Of a stretch of 64,000 nt of DNA, positions 9,045 through 17,064 are shown one piece after another. The notes beneath the pieces were generated by a model that was not told where the DNA came from, did no database searches, and was given only the letters and a program-made list of their open reading frames with translations. This DNA comes from Streptomyces sp. GS7 (GTDB lineage Bacteria; Actinomycetota; Actinomycetes; Streptomycetales; Streptomycetaceae). Within the stretch, counting starts at the first letter, position 1. Each line of letters begins with the position of its first letter. The stretch lies in assembly GCF_009834125.1 (NCBI RefSeq), contig NZ_CP047146.1:8030501-8094500 (forward strand). The letters run 5' to 3'. The position numbers and the translations under genes were made by a program.

Positions 9045-9891
9045 GCCGACCGGCCCCTGCCGGGGCCACCCGGCCGCCGAGGGCCCCGCTTCCGTACCCA
9101 CGGGAGCGGGGCCCTTCGCCGTACACCGGGCGGAGCGACGCCCAGGGGCGGGCTCCTTCGCCGTACAACGGGCAGAGCGACGCAGCAGCCGGATACACCA
9201 GCACCGGCGGCAGCTCCCCGTCGGCCAGCGCCACCGGCGCGTCCCGGCAGAAGTACGAGGGGACGAAGACCAGTCCCCGCCCCGCCAGGTGGAGTTCGCG
9301 GTCGACCGGGTAGGCGACCTCCAGAACGGGCGGCTGCCAGCGCATCGCCGGACCGAAGGTGCGCAGCATCGCCTCCGCGCCCGCCTCGTCGAGCGCGTGC
9401 CGGCGCAACGCCCGGTCCGCGCCGACCTGTTGGGCGATCCGCGGCCAGCCGGGCGCGATCGCGAGATGGTGGTAGGTGCGCAGCCCGCGGGCCAGCCGGC
9501 GCAGCGCGGGCGGCTCGCCGTCGGCGATCTCGCGGACCCAGGGCGGCAGCGGCTGCCCGTGCCGCTCGGCCAGCAGCGCCAGCTCCGCGCGCAGCCGCCG
9601 GCGCGGGGTGCTCATCACCGCCTCCAGGCCGGGCTCCACGCCGTACAGGGACGCGAACGGGGTGAGGAAGTCCGGGAAGTAGCCGTGCTGCGGCACCAGC
9701 GGAAGGATGCCGCGCAGCGGTCCGGGACCGTGCCGCACGGCGTGCCGGCGCCAGGCGGTCAGCGCCGGGTCGCTGCGGGCCCGCGGGTCGCGCAGCGCGT
9801 GCAGGCTCAGCACCGTCTCCCACAGCGGATCGGCCCCGTCGGCCACGCGTGTGCAGGCCAGGTCCCGTGCGGTGAAATGCACTCTCAGCAC
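9028..9891 (-). CDS. DUF5937-type regulator lacking its C-terminal helix-turn-helix (probable truncated gene)
   Basis: The N-terminal part (VLRVHFTARDLACTRVADG, then LWETVLSLHAL) matches the sensor domain of ArsR-like regulators, which carry a winged helix at the C-terminus. Similarity holds through GRGLVFVPSYFC and PPVLVYPA. From there, where the winged helix should begin, the frame reads through a 42-bp duplication and the sdhB terminator and stops inside sdhB. No helix-turn-helix remains in 287 residues. The GTG at 9891 has a GGGGG site upstream; GTG at 9882 is an alternative. The gene is probably a remnant that has lost DNA binding. A moonlighting sensor role cannot be excluded. Confidence 0.65.
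   Translation of the reverse strand: MLRVHFTARDLACTRVADGADPLWETVLSLHALRDPRARSDPALTAWRRHAVRHGPGPLRGILPLVPQHGYFPDFLTPFASLYGVEPGLEAVMSTPRRRLRAELALLAERHGQPLPPWVREIADGEPPALRRLARGLRTYHHLAIAPGWPRIAQQVGADRALRRHALDEAGAEAMLRTFGPAMRWQPPVLEVAYPVDRELHLAGRGLVFVPSYFCRDAPVALADGELPPVLVYPAAASLCPLYGEGARPWASLRPVYGEGPRSRGYGSGALGGRVAPAGAGRLRSAG
9081..9114. terminator. sdh operon terminator
   Basis: GGGCCCCGCTTCC at 9081-9093 pairs with GGGAGCGGGGCCC at 9102-9114 with one mismatch and an 8-nt loop, 37 bases after the sdhB stop. It lies inside the open frame of the truncated opposing regulator, which supports the view that this frame's tail is not ancestral coding sequence. Confidence 0.8.
9113..9183. repeat. Direct repeat of 29 bp, period 42 bp
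   Basis: Bases 9113-9141 and 9155-9183 match at 27 of 29 positions, both beginning CCTTCGCCGTACA. The 42-bp period is a multiple of three, so the opposing frame reads two similar peptides, CPLYGEGARP and RPVYGEGPRS. The duplication sits at the 3' break of the truncated regulator. Confidence 0.7.
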
Positions 9892-9979
9892 GCCGTACCC
9901 CCGTCGCTCCCGATGATGGCGCGGTGCGCGCCATGCCCGCGGCCGCACTGCCCGGCGGGTGTCCGGCGCGCCGCGCCGC

Positions 9980-10390
9980 TCAGGCCGACCGTAGTGCCAT
10001 CGCGGCCAACGCCCGGTCCTGGACGCGCCGTTCCCGCATGATCTGTGCGTACGCGTCCAGCGCCGCCCGGCGCTGGTGCAACTGGGCGATCTCCGCGTCG
10101 AGTTGGGCCATCTGCTGCTCGACCACACCGCACGAGAACGCACACGGGGTCAGCCCGGGGCCGCCCTGGGCGCAGGGCAGCAGCGCGCGGACGGCGTCGG
10201 TGTTCAGCCCCGTGGCGAGCAGTTCGCGGATCCGGGCGACGGTCTCGACCGACCCGGTGTCGTAGCTGCGGTAGCCGTTCGGGTCGCGGCCGGCCCGCAG
10301 CAGCCCGCGCTGCTCGTAGTAGCGCAAGGAGCGGGCGCTGGCGCCGGTGCGGCGCGCGAGCTCCCCGATGCGTATCCGATGGTCCCCCAT
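9980..10390 (-). CDS. MerR-family transcriptional regulator
   Basis: A 136-residue protein starting at the ATG at 10390, chosen because the family begins immediately with the winged helix-turn-helix (RIRIGELARRTGASARSLRY, then YEQRGLL). The dimerisation coiled coil lies around VVEQQMAQLDAEIAQLHQRR. Three Cys (LPCAQG and PCAFSC) could sense thiols or metals but do not match CueR or SoxR spacing. It diverges from the alpha/beta hydrolase at 10485 with a palindrome between them, so it probably controls that gene and itself. Confidence 0.85.
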   Translation of the reverse strand: MGDHRIRIGELARRTGASARSLRYYEQRGLLRAGRDPNGYRSYDTGSVETVARIRELLATGLNTDAVRALLPCAQGGPGLTPCAFSCGVVEQQMAQLDAEIAQLHQRRAALDAYAQIMRERRVQDRALAAMALRSA

Positions 10391-10449
10391 ACGGCCCTCT
10401 CCCCTGCTGCTCGCGCCGGCGGAACCTGCTGCCGCGGCCGCCGACTTGA

Positions 10450-10468
10450 CCTTGACATCGGTGTCAGG
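10450..10468. promoter_or_regulatory. Putative MerR operator between regulator and hydrolase
   Basis: CCTTGACATCGGTGTCAGG contains the dyad TGACA-N4-TGTCA at 10453-10466. MerR regulators bind such dyads between -35 and -10 elements. TTGACA at 10452-10457 can serve as a -35 element. That would place the transcript start near the hydrolase ATG at 10485, suggesting a very short or absent leader. Confidence 0.6.
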
Positions 10469-10484
10469 CTGCAACCTCTTTCCC

Positions 10485-11306
10485 ATGACGCAGATTCCCG
10501 CACCGCACACCGCCCCCGCCCCTCTCCCGCCGCTCGCCACGACCCTCGCGGGCCCGGCCGCCGGCCCCGGCGTGCTGCTGGCCCACGGCGCGACCGGCAG
10601 CGTCCGGAACAACTACGACACCCTCATCCCCGCCCTCACCGCCTCCGGCCACCGCGTGGTGGCCCCCGACTACCCGGGTTCCGGCGAAACCCCGCGCGCC
10701 ACCGGCCCGTTGGAGCTGGACGCGCTGGCCGACGCGGTGGTCGCGCAGGCCACCGCGGCGGGCCTGGAGACCTTCACCCTGATCGGCTTCTCCCTGGGCA
10801 CCGCGGTCTCCGTACGGGCCGCGGCGCGCCACCCCGAGCGGGTGCGCGGCCTCGTCCTGACCGCCGGCCTGGCGAAGCCGGACGCCCGTACGCGGGTCTG
10901 GCTGGACCTGTGGCTGCGCCTCCTGGACCGGGGCGACTACACCGGCTTCGCACAGGCCCGCGCCCTCGGCGGGCTGGCGCCCGAGTACCTCGGCGCGCTG
11001 CCGCCGGCCGAGCTGGCGGCCGTCCTGGACCCGGACCCGGCGCTGCCGCCGCGCGGCTCGGCCGAGCAGACGGCCCTCGTCCGGGAGGTGGACACCACCG
11101 CCGACCTCCCGGGCATCGCGGTCCCGACCCTGGTCATCGCCACGACGCGGGACGCGCTGGTGCACCCCTCCCACTCCCGCTACCTGGCCGACCACATACC
11201 GGGAGCCGCCTACGCGGAGATCGAGAGCGGCCATCTGCCGATGGCGGAACGGGGCGCGGAGTGGCTGGCACTGATCACGGACTTCCTCGCCGAGCACGGG
11301 CTGTGA
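10485..11306 (+). CDS. Alpha/beta hydrolase
   Basis: A 273-residue soluble enzyme of the alpha/beta hydrolase fold. The oxyanion segment is LLAHGATGS, the nucleophile elbow is GFSLGTAVS with catalytic Ser, and the C-terminal catalytic His is in ESGHLPMAERG. The acid residue probably lies in the TRDALVHPSH segment. The substrate cannot be told from the sequence; esters, lactones or haloalkanes are possible. The ATG at 10485 lies 17 bases past the MerR dyad and lacks a clear ribosome-binding site, consistent with a nearly leaderless, regulator-controlled transcript. Confidence 0.85.
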   Translation: MTQIPAPHTAPAPLPPLATTLAGPAAGPGVLLAHGATGSVRNNYDTLIPALTASGHRVVAPDYPGSGETPRATGPLELDALADAVVAQATAAGLETFTLIGFSLGTAVSVRAAARHPERVRGLVLTAGLAKPDARTRVWLDLWLRLLDRGDYTGFAQARALGGLAPEYLGALPPAELAAVLDPDPALPPRGSAEQTALVREVDTTADLPGIAVPTLVIATTRDALVHPSHSRYLADHIPGAAYAEIESGHLPMAERGAEWLALITDFLAEHGL

Positions 11307-11315
11307 GGAGCACCC

Positions 11316-11341
11316 GGGGCCCGGCAGCACGGTCGGGCCCC
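11316..11341 (+). terminator. Hairpin after the hydrolase gene
   Basis: GGGGCCCG at 11316-11323 pairs perfectly with CGGGCCCC at 11334-11341 over a 10-nt loop, starting 9 bases after the stop. It probably ends the hydrolase transcript and may also stop the opposing gene. Confidence 0.65.
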
Positions 11342-11418
11342 AACGGCCGTCCGGACAGGCCCTGGTGGGCGAGACGCCGGAATCCGGGGGCTCGTGGGCC
11401 AGACCCTGGAACCGGGAT

Positions 11419-11937
11419 CTAGTGGGCCGGACCCTGGTGCGCGCCCTCCAGGACCTTGTCCAGGAAGGCGTCCAGGTTCCGCACCGTACGGGCGATCCGC
11501 TCCTCCAGCGGAAGCGTCTCCTCGTGCCGGCCGGCCAGTTGGGACCGCTTGCGCCCGCGGACGTAGAGGGAGCAGGCGAGATCGGCGCAGAGATACGTCC
11601 CCACGGTGTTGCCCTGGCGGCCCGCGGGACCGGCGCGGCGGGCGGCGAGCAAACTGACCCCGGAACCGGGGTGCCCCGTCAGGCAGACCGAGCACACCGT
11701 CGTCTTGGTGAAGGTCCGCCGCACGCCCTGCGGCACCCGCAGCGTCACACCGACCAGGCCGTCCCCGCGCGGCGCGACCAGATAGCTCCGGTCCGGCGCG
11801 CCCGGGTCACGCCACCCCAGGAAGTCCAGGTCCCCCCAGGAGACGTCCGGCAGTGCCGGCAGATTGATCCGGTTCGCCTCACCTTTCGAGCAGTTGACGA
11901 AGGACGTGCGTATCGCTTTTTCACCGACGGGGTCCAT
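11419..11937 (-). CDS. FBP domain (EF-G-binding-type treble-clef zinc finger) protein
   Basis: A 172-residue protein whose features match the FBP family: N-terminal RTSFVNCSKGEANRINLP, then DLDFLGWRDPGAP and a Cys pair CSVCLTGHPGSGVSLL. The second Cys of the cluster lies in YLCADLACSLYVRGRK, giving a four-Cys zinc site of the type found in FusB/FBP proteins that bind elongation factor G. The C-terminus is helical (RTVRNLDAFLDKVLEG). The ATG at 11937 fits the family start. The role in translation is inferred from the family only. Confidence 0.85.
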   Translation of the reverse strand: MDPVGEKAIRTSFVNCSKGEANRINLPALPDVSWGDLDFLGWRDPGAPDRSYLVAPRGDGLVGVTLRVPQGVRRTFTKTTVCSVCLTGHPGSGVSLLAARRAGPAGRQGNTVGTYLCADLACSLYVRGRKRSQLAGRHEETLPLEERIARTVRNLDAFLDKVLEGAHQGPAH

Positions 11938-12037
11938 GGACGCGGAAGCTAGCAGGGCGGCCGGAGCGCCGTCTCCCGATTTATCCCCCGCAGGGCGCCG
12001 CACGCCGGGTCGACGGCGGCGGCGCCGACTCCTCGGT

Positions 12038-13528
12038 CTACTCGATGACGCGGGGCGCCACCGTGCGCTCCGGCGCACGGGGCTCCTCGTCCTCGATGAG
12101 GTGGTCCGGCCGCTGCCCGCCGGTGCGCTCCTTCTCCGCCTTGCCCTTCCCCGGGGCTCCCGCTTCGGCGGCCTTCGCACCGCCGCGGCTGCGGTGGAGT
12201 GCGGAGCCGCCCTGCCGGGTGCCGCCCGCCGGACCGCCCGGTGTGCCGGCCGCGCCACCGCGGGCCCGCGCCGGCGCACCGCCGCGTCCGGCGGCCGAAC
12301 CCGGCGCGCCCGCCCGGCCCTTGGCACCGCCGCCGGCCGGCACCGGCCCGGCACCGGCCGTGCCACCTGCCGCGCCACCGGGACGCCCGGCGGCGCGGGC
12401 ACCAGGGGTGCGGACCCCGCCGCCGGCGGCGCGGGGGGTGCCGGAGCCCGTACCGGCGCCCGCTATGCCGAGGACGCCCGGCGGAATCGCGCCGGCGGGG
12501 AGGCCGCCGACCGGACCGGCGACCGCACCGTGCCCGGCGCCCGGCGTGCCGGTGCCGACCGGACCGACCGCGGCGACCGCGCCGGTGCCGCCGTGCGGCG
12601 GGGCGAGGGTGCCGCCCTGCACACTGGCCAGCCCGGTGGTCGTCGGCACCTCGGGCCGGCTGACCTTGGGGCCGTCGAACCCGGCCGGCACGGCACCGCC
12701 GCCCGCGCCCCCGGGCGCCTGCCGCGCGGGCTGGTGCACCGCGCTGCCGCCCGCCACCGACACGTTCACGGGGGCCGGCGCGGGGCTCGACGAGGGGTGC
12801 TTGGGCCAGTCGCCGGCCACGCCCCGCGGGTCGTGGCTCTCCCTGAGGACCTTGGCGTGGCCGTGGTAGTTGGCGGCCAGCTCGTCCATCACGACGACCG
12901 CCTCGACCTGGCGCTGCTTGCTCATGGGCAGGCTGCCCCGGTTGAGCTCCAGCGCCGTGCGGGTGTCCATCTTGGGGTTGGCCATGTCCCGCCGGAACTG
13001 GCTGTCGTCGCCGGCCTCCAGCTCGCTGCCGGCCGTGCCCGGGTCGTGGATCTTCGCCATGGCCTGCTTGGCCTCGCGGAGGTTGTGGGCGACGCCGTGC
13101 TCGGGCCCGGTGCCCCGGGTGCCGACCAGGCTGCGCTCCACGACCCTGGCGTGCGCGTAGGTCCGGTCGATCTTCGCCAGGACCTTGGCCGCCTCCCTGC
13201 GGAACGCCTGGGCCGCCGAGCCCTCCCAGTGCGCCGAGGCGTGCTCGACGGCGTCCGCGAAGGACTTCCGGATGCCGCCGCGTCCGTCCTCGCCGCCGAT
13301 CCCGTCGGCGGCGGAGCGCCAGTGCAGGCCCGACGCGTCGATGGCCGCCGGGTTGGCGCTCTCGATCATCCGCCGGAGCTCGCCGATGGAGCGGTGCTGG
13401 AAGTCGGACGGGGAGCGCGGGGTGTGGGCCTGCCCCGCGAGCGACGCGAGCCGCTCCTCCCGCTCCGCCTCCGCGCGCCGCTGCTCCGTCGCCCTCGCGC
13501 TGCCGTACTCCTGCCGGGCGTCAGCCAC
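12038..13528 (-). CDS. Large ESX/PPE-like WXG protein with Pro/Gly/Ala-rich tail
   Basis: A 496-residue protein. Residues 1-240 are helical and contain a WXG signature (HWEGSAAQAFRREAAKV, Trp near 101), typical of type VII secretion substrates. Residues 245-496 are a low-complexity Gly/Ala/Pro region ending in a charged tail. The preceding gene on the same strand encodes a WXG100-size helical protein, and the two stand 46 bases apart, as ESX substrate pairs do. Such proteins are often misannotated as IF-2 because of the Pro-rich tail. No secretion machinery gene is in the window. Confidence 0.7.
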   Translation of the reverse strand: MADARQEYGSARATEQRRAEAEREERLASLAGQAHTPRSPSDFQHRSIGELRRMIESANPAAIDASGLHWRSAADGIGGEDGRGGIRKSFADAVEHASAHWEGSAAQAFRREAAKVLAKIDRTYAHARVVERSLVGTRGTGPEHGVAHNLREAKQAMAKIHDPGTAGSELEAGDDSQFRRDMANPKMDTRTALELNRGSLPMSKQRQVEAVVVMDELAANYHGHAKVLRESHDPRGVAGDWPKHPSSSPAPAPVNVSVAGGSAVHQPARQAPGGAGGGAVPAGFDGPKVSRPEVPTTTGLASVQGGTLAPPHGGTGAVAAVGPVGTGTPGAGHGAVAGPVGGLPAGAIPPGVLGIAGAGTGSGTPRAAGGGVRTPGARAAGRPGGAAGGTAGAGPVPAGGGAKGRAGAPGSAAGRGGAPARARGGAAGTPGGPAGGTRQGGSALHRSRGGAKAAEAGAPGKGKAEKERTGGQRPDHLIEDEEPRAPERTVAPRVIE

Positions 13529-13574
13529 GCCCGCCCCCCTTCGTCGTCACCCTCGCCGCCGCGCCACCGCGGAG

Positions 13575-13883
13575 TCAGCCGTTCATGGACCTGGTGGTGT
13601 GCTCCAGGTCCTCGTACGCACCCCGGCTGGCCTCGGTCTTCTCCCCGAACCTGTGGAGCAGCTCCTGGAGCGCCGCGATGACCTGCGACATGTACTCCTG
13701 CATGTTGTCGTGGGCGCCGGCGAGTTCCCCCGCCTCCAGGAAATCGATCCCGAACGCCGACTTCGGGATCGTCGTGCTGTACTTCACCTTCTGGCCGGGG
13801 TCGTCCATATCGCGCTGAAGGCGCCTGAGCCGGCGTACGACGGTGTCCAGCTCTTCCAGGTCGACCTTGAACTGCTCAGCCAT
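13575..13883 (-). CDS. WXG100-size ESX-like small helical protein
   Basis: A 102-residue protein beginning MAEQFKVDLEEL, consistent with a two-helix hairpin. The ATG at 13883 follows a GGGGAG site. The length and the N-terminal pattern of the WXG100/ESAT-6 family fit, but there is no Trp-Xxx-Gly in the middle turn. The likely function is as a type VII-secreted partner of the large WXG protein downstream. An in-frame ATG at 13961 is less likely because its added residues are basic and not family-like. Confidence 0.65.
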   Translation of the reverse strand: MAEQFKVDLEELDTVVRRLRRLQRDMDDPGQKVKYSTTIPKSAFGIDFLEAGELAGAHDNMQEYMSQVIAALQELLHRFGEKTEASRGAYEDLEHTTRSMNG

Positions 13884-14421
13884 TTCCGCTGCTCTCCCCG
13901 TTACCCGCGCGCCCTTCTCGCCCCTTCGCACCGCCTCGCGGAGCCACCACGGTAAGGACACCGTAAAGATAATCCAGATTACGGAGTAAGCGGTCCGAAT
14001 AGCAAGATCGTAAGTCGTGAACTGTCCGATTCCTGGCCATTTACGAATGCCATTGACGGGCAGGTCGCCGCCAAGGAGCCGCAGGGCTCCCGCTCCCCCG
14101 TACTCCTCATACCCACCACGGAGCGATCCGTGGCGCGGAGCCCCCCGGCCACGCCGCCCAACCGAGCAGCTCCGCAGGAACGCTGACGGATCGTCAGCTC
14201 GCTCGCGGCGCCGCGTGCGGACACCGTGGCGAGCCGCGACCGACCCCGGAAGTACGCGGCCGGATCACCCGCGGCGCACCGCGCGAGGCCACCGGCCCCC
14301 TCCCGGGAATTCCCGGCGACAGCGCTTCACCGGCAGCTCACCAGCACCCCGACGGCAGGGCGCGGGGCCACCGGCCGGATACTGGCAGGGCAAGGCTCCC
14401 CGCAGCAGAGGACACATTCCC
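13884..14421. other. Divergent intergenic region upstream of ESX-like pair
   Basis: This spacer of 538 bases contains an unusually AT-rich patch at about 13950-14060, the best candidate for the minus-strand promoter of the ESX-like genes. No defined promoter hexamers were assigned. An open minus-strand frame of about 80 codons at 13979-14224 has no recognisable features, and I do not call it a gene. Confidence 0.5.
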
Positions 14422-14685
14422 ATGAAGCTCAGCCGCCCCGTCTCCTGGTTCCTGCTCGCCTTCGGCGCTTGGTCGTGGATGGTCTGGGTGACCTTCGTGA
14501 AGAATTTGATCAAGGACGCCAGCGGACTGGCCTTCGATCACGGGAACCCCACCGCGTATTTCTGGATCCACCTCACCCTGGCCATCGTGTCGTTCATTCT
14601 GGGGACCGCTATTGGCGTTATCGGGTTCCGGGGCCTTCGCGCACTCCGCCGGGAGTCGGCGCAGCAGGCTCCCGCGGAGGGCTGA
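14422..14685 (+). CDS. Small two-helix membrane protein
   Basis: An 87-residue protein. Two hydrophobic helices are visible: SWFLLAFGAWSWMVWVTFV and WIHLTLAIVSFILGTAIGVI. A short Arg-rich C-terminal tail (RALRRES) should face the cytoplasm. From memory a similar small membrane protein precedes the carboxypeptidase gene in other Streptomyces, so it may be linked to cell-envelope work, but no function is known. An inverted fragment of this gene lies at 15384-15518. Confidence 0.8.
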   Translation: MKLSRPVSWFLLAFGAWSWMVWVTFVKNLIKDASGLAFDHGNPTAYFWIHLTLAIVSFILGTAIGVIGFRGLRALRRESAQQAPAEG

Positions 14686-15252
14686 GCGGGTCCCTCGGGG
14701 AAGGGCCACCGGGGGCAAGGCGGCGGGGCGATCGGGGGCGGGCGGGGCCACGCCGAACGCGTCCCTACCAGCGGGTTCGCCCGGCCCGTCGGCCGGGAGC
14801 GGCGTCGTTCACCCGAACGGGAACGGCGGAGAACGTTCCCCCGCCCTTCCGGACGTACCCGCACGGCGCAACGCCCCCGCCGCGCCTCCCGCCCCCTCCC
14901 CGTCACACCAGGCGCCCAACTCCCCTCTCCGGGCCGTGCAGTTGACCTCGCGCACCCGGCTCATGCGGGAACTCATGCAGGCACTCGTCCATGCACTCGT
15001 CCATGGTCGCTCGCCGCGTGGCCAACTCCTCGCGCGCTCGGCACAGACCGCCTTTCCCACGCCGAGTTCACCGGCCCGCGCCGCGTCCATGAGTGATTCA
15101 CATCCCGGACGAACGGCTTTGGGATCCCAACCGGACCGGCCGACGTCTTTGAACCTGTGGACTACCCGCCAACCCCGACTGCCGGCCGGCGCCGCACCGG
15201 CGACCACCCGCGCATCGGGCGGCGCTCCGGAGGCGTCGGGGCGTGCTGTGGA

Positions 15253-15336
15253 CCGTCGGGCGTACGTGATGGGCCGTCAGGCGCACCCGGCGCACCGCCG
15301 GGCGTACGCGACGGCCCGCCGGGCGTACACCGCGCC
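15253..15336. repeat. Imperfect tandem repeat, four 21-bp units
   Basis: The units start at 15253, 15274, 15295 and 15316. Each begins CCG(T/C)C(G/A)GGCG and most carry GTAC next, for example CCGCCGGGCGTACGCGACGGC in unit three. No gene is recognised across it. The spacing is too short for a CRISPR array. Confidence 0.7.
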
Positions 15337-15383
15337 GCGAACCGTGTCCGTGTGCTCGCCACCGGGCCGCGACACGCACCGTG

Positions 15384-15518
15384 TCATGCGCTCCGACCTG
15401 CTCTTTCGCCCAGTCCCCGCGCTGTGACGGTCAGTTGTTTGTGAAAGGTGAACCAGATGGACCAGCCCCCCACCCCGATGGCGAGCAGGAACCAGGACAC
15501 GAGGCGAGAGAGCTTCAC
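15384..15518 (-). pseudogene. Inverted, truncated copy of the small membrane protein gene
   Basis: Reading the minus strand from GTG at 15518 gives 44 residues starting VKLSRLVSWFLLAIG. The intact gene at 14422 starts MKLSRPVSWFLLAFG. Similarity continues for about 30 residues, then the copy diverges and stops, lacking the second membrane helix. The copy is in opposite orientation to the original and lies just upstream of the carboxypeptidase start. It is best explained as an inverted partial duplication. Expression as a short membrane peptide is possible but unsupported. Confidence 0.7.
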
Positions 15519-15576
15519 GGGTTCCGGTACCGGCAGCGGCTCCATCCGGCCGTCGGGAGGGGCACTCTTCCGTGGC

Positions 15577-17019
15577 ATGCGTTCGGTGATGCCGCTCAGG
15601 GCGGGTACGTTCACGGACGTGCCGACGACCTTCTCTCCTTCCGCCGCGGGTGCCGCCCCCGGTCCCGACTCCGATTCCGCCGCGTCCGGCGGCCGACCGG
15701 ACTCGTCCGCCACCCCGCGCGCGACCCGGTCCCCGGCGTCGTCCTCGGGTTCTCCCGTACGGGCGGTCGCCGCGCTGGCGACGTCCGCGCTGCTGGCGTC
15801 ACCGCTGCTGGCGGGCACCGCGTACGCCCTCCCCCATGACGGCCGGCAGCCACCCAAGGCCCCTGTGCCGCCGGCGAAGATGTCGCAGGTCGGCGGGGAC
15901 CGGCTGGGCCTGCCCGGCGTACAGGTGCAGCCGAAGGCCGGGGCGCCGAAGCTCCCGGGGCCGGAGGAGATCACCGCCCGTTCGTGGATCGTGTCGGACG
16001 CCGAGTCCGGGCAGGTGCTGGCCGCCAAGAATCCGCACTGGCAGCTCGCCCCGGCCAGCACGCTGAAGATGCTGTTCGCGGACACCGTGCTGCCGAAATT
16101 CCCGAAGACCAAGAAATACACCGTCAAGTCGGCCGACCTGGCGGGAATGGGCGCGGGCAGCAGCCTCGTCGGGATAAAGGAGAACCTCACCTATACCGTC
16201 CACGATTTGTGGCTGGGAGTATTTCTGCGGTCCGGAAACGACGCGGTGCACACGCTCTCGGCGATGAACGGCGGGACCGCGGCCACGGTCAAGGAGATGC
16301 AGCAGCGCGCGAAAGAGCTGAGCGCGACCGATACGCACGTCATCACCCCGGACGGATATGACGCGCCGGGGCAGGTGTCCAGCGCGTACGACCTGAGCCT
16401 TTTCGCACGGGCCGGACTCCGGAACGCCGACTTCCGGGAGTACTGCTCCACCGCCAGCGCGCAGTTCCCGGGCGACGAGGGCAAGGACGGAAAGCGGGCG
16501 ACATTCGGGATCCAGAACACCAACCGACTGCTCAGCGGGGATTACGACATCAAGCCGTATCCGGGGATCGCCGGGGTGAAGAACGGGTCGACGACGAATG
16601 CCGGGTCAACGTTCACCGGTGTCGCCCAGCACGGCGACCGCAAGCTCCTGGTCACGGTCATGAACCCGGAGAAGAAGGTCCACAACGAGGCGTACAAGGA
16701 AGCCGCCAAGCTCTTCGACTGGGGCTTCGCCGCGGACGGCAAGGTGGACCCGGTCGGCAACCTGGTCGACGCGAAGGGCGCCAACGGCGACAGCGGCGCC
16801 AAGGACGACCAGCGGGCGCAGGCCGAGCTGGACTCCGCCGGCGGGACGGGCAGCGCCCTGACCGTGGCCGGGATCGCGGGCGGGGCGCTGGTGCTGCTCG
16901 CCGCGGTCGCGATCGCGGTACGGCGGCGCCGGGTGCTGGCGGCGGCCCGCCGGGGCGGCTCCGAGGAGCCCGTGGACACCGGGGACTCCGGCGGTTCCCG
17001 GGGCCACCGGCGGAAGTGA
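15577..17019 (+). CDS. D-alanyl-D-alanine carboxypeptidase (S11, PBP5-like)
   Basis: A penicillin-binding protein that trims the terminal D-Ala of peptidoglycan pentapeptides. The catalytic motifs are visible: SxxK in APASTLKMLF, SxN in RSGNDAVH, and KTG as KNGST. A signal-type hydrophobic segment (VAALATSALLASPLLAG) precedes the mature domain. A C-terminal membrane anchor (VLLAAVAIAV) with an Arg-rich tail follows. The start is uncertain. ATG at 15577 was chosen. Upstream in-frame ATGs exist, and the fifty or so residues before the signal are low-complexity. The product is about 480 residues. Confidence 0.85.
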   Translation: MRSVMPLRAGTFTDVPTTFSPSAAGAAPGPDSDSAASGGRPDSSATPRATRSPASSSGSPVRAVAALATSALLASPLLAGTAYALPHDGRQPPKAPVPPAKMSQVGGDRLGLPGVQVQPKAGAPKLPGPEEITARSWIVSDAESGQVLAAKNPHWQLAPASTLKMLFADTVLPKFPKTKKYTVKSADLAGMGAGSSLVGIKENLTYTVHDLWLGVFLRSGNDAVHTLSAMNGGTAATVKEMQQRAKELSATDTHVITPDGYDAPGQVSSAYDLSLFARAGLRNADFREYCSTASAQFPGDEGKDGKRATFGIQNTNRLLSGDYDIKPYPGIAGVKNGSTTNAGSTFTGVAQHGDRKLLVTVMNPEKKVHNEAYKEAAKLFDWGFAADGKVDPVGNLVDAKGANGDSGAKDDQRAQAELDSAGGTGSALTVAGIAGGALVLLAAVAIAVRRRRVLAAARRGGSEEPVDTGDSGGSRGHRRK

Positions 17020-17064
17020 GCCGGCCGGGGCCGGAGCCCGCTCTCCTACGCGGCGCCGCGGGCG

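Larger units (their letters stand above)
14686..15576. other. Long intergenic region before the carboxypeptidase gene
   Basis: Across these 891 bases I find no intact gene. They contain the four-unit 21-bp tandem repeat at 15253-15336 and the inverted, truncated copy of the small membrane gene at 15384-15518. The remainder is GC-rich with several open frames in all phases but no recognisable protein. The region looks rearranged relative to a compact two-gene arrangement. Confidence 0.5.

Noticed and set aside
13979..14224. Minus-strand frame of about 80 codons in the ESX upstream region
   Set aside because: No start-site support, domain or codon pattern; treated as spacer.
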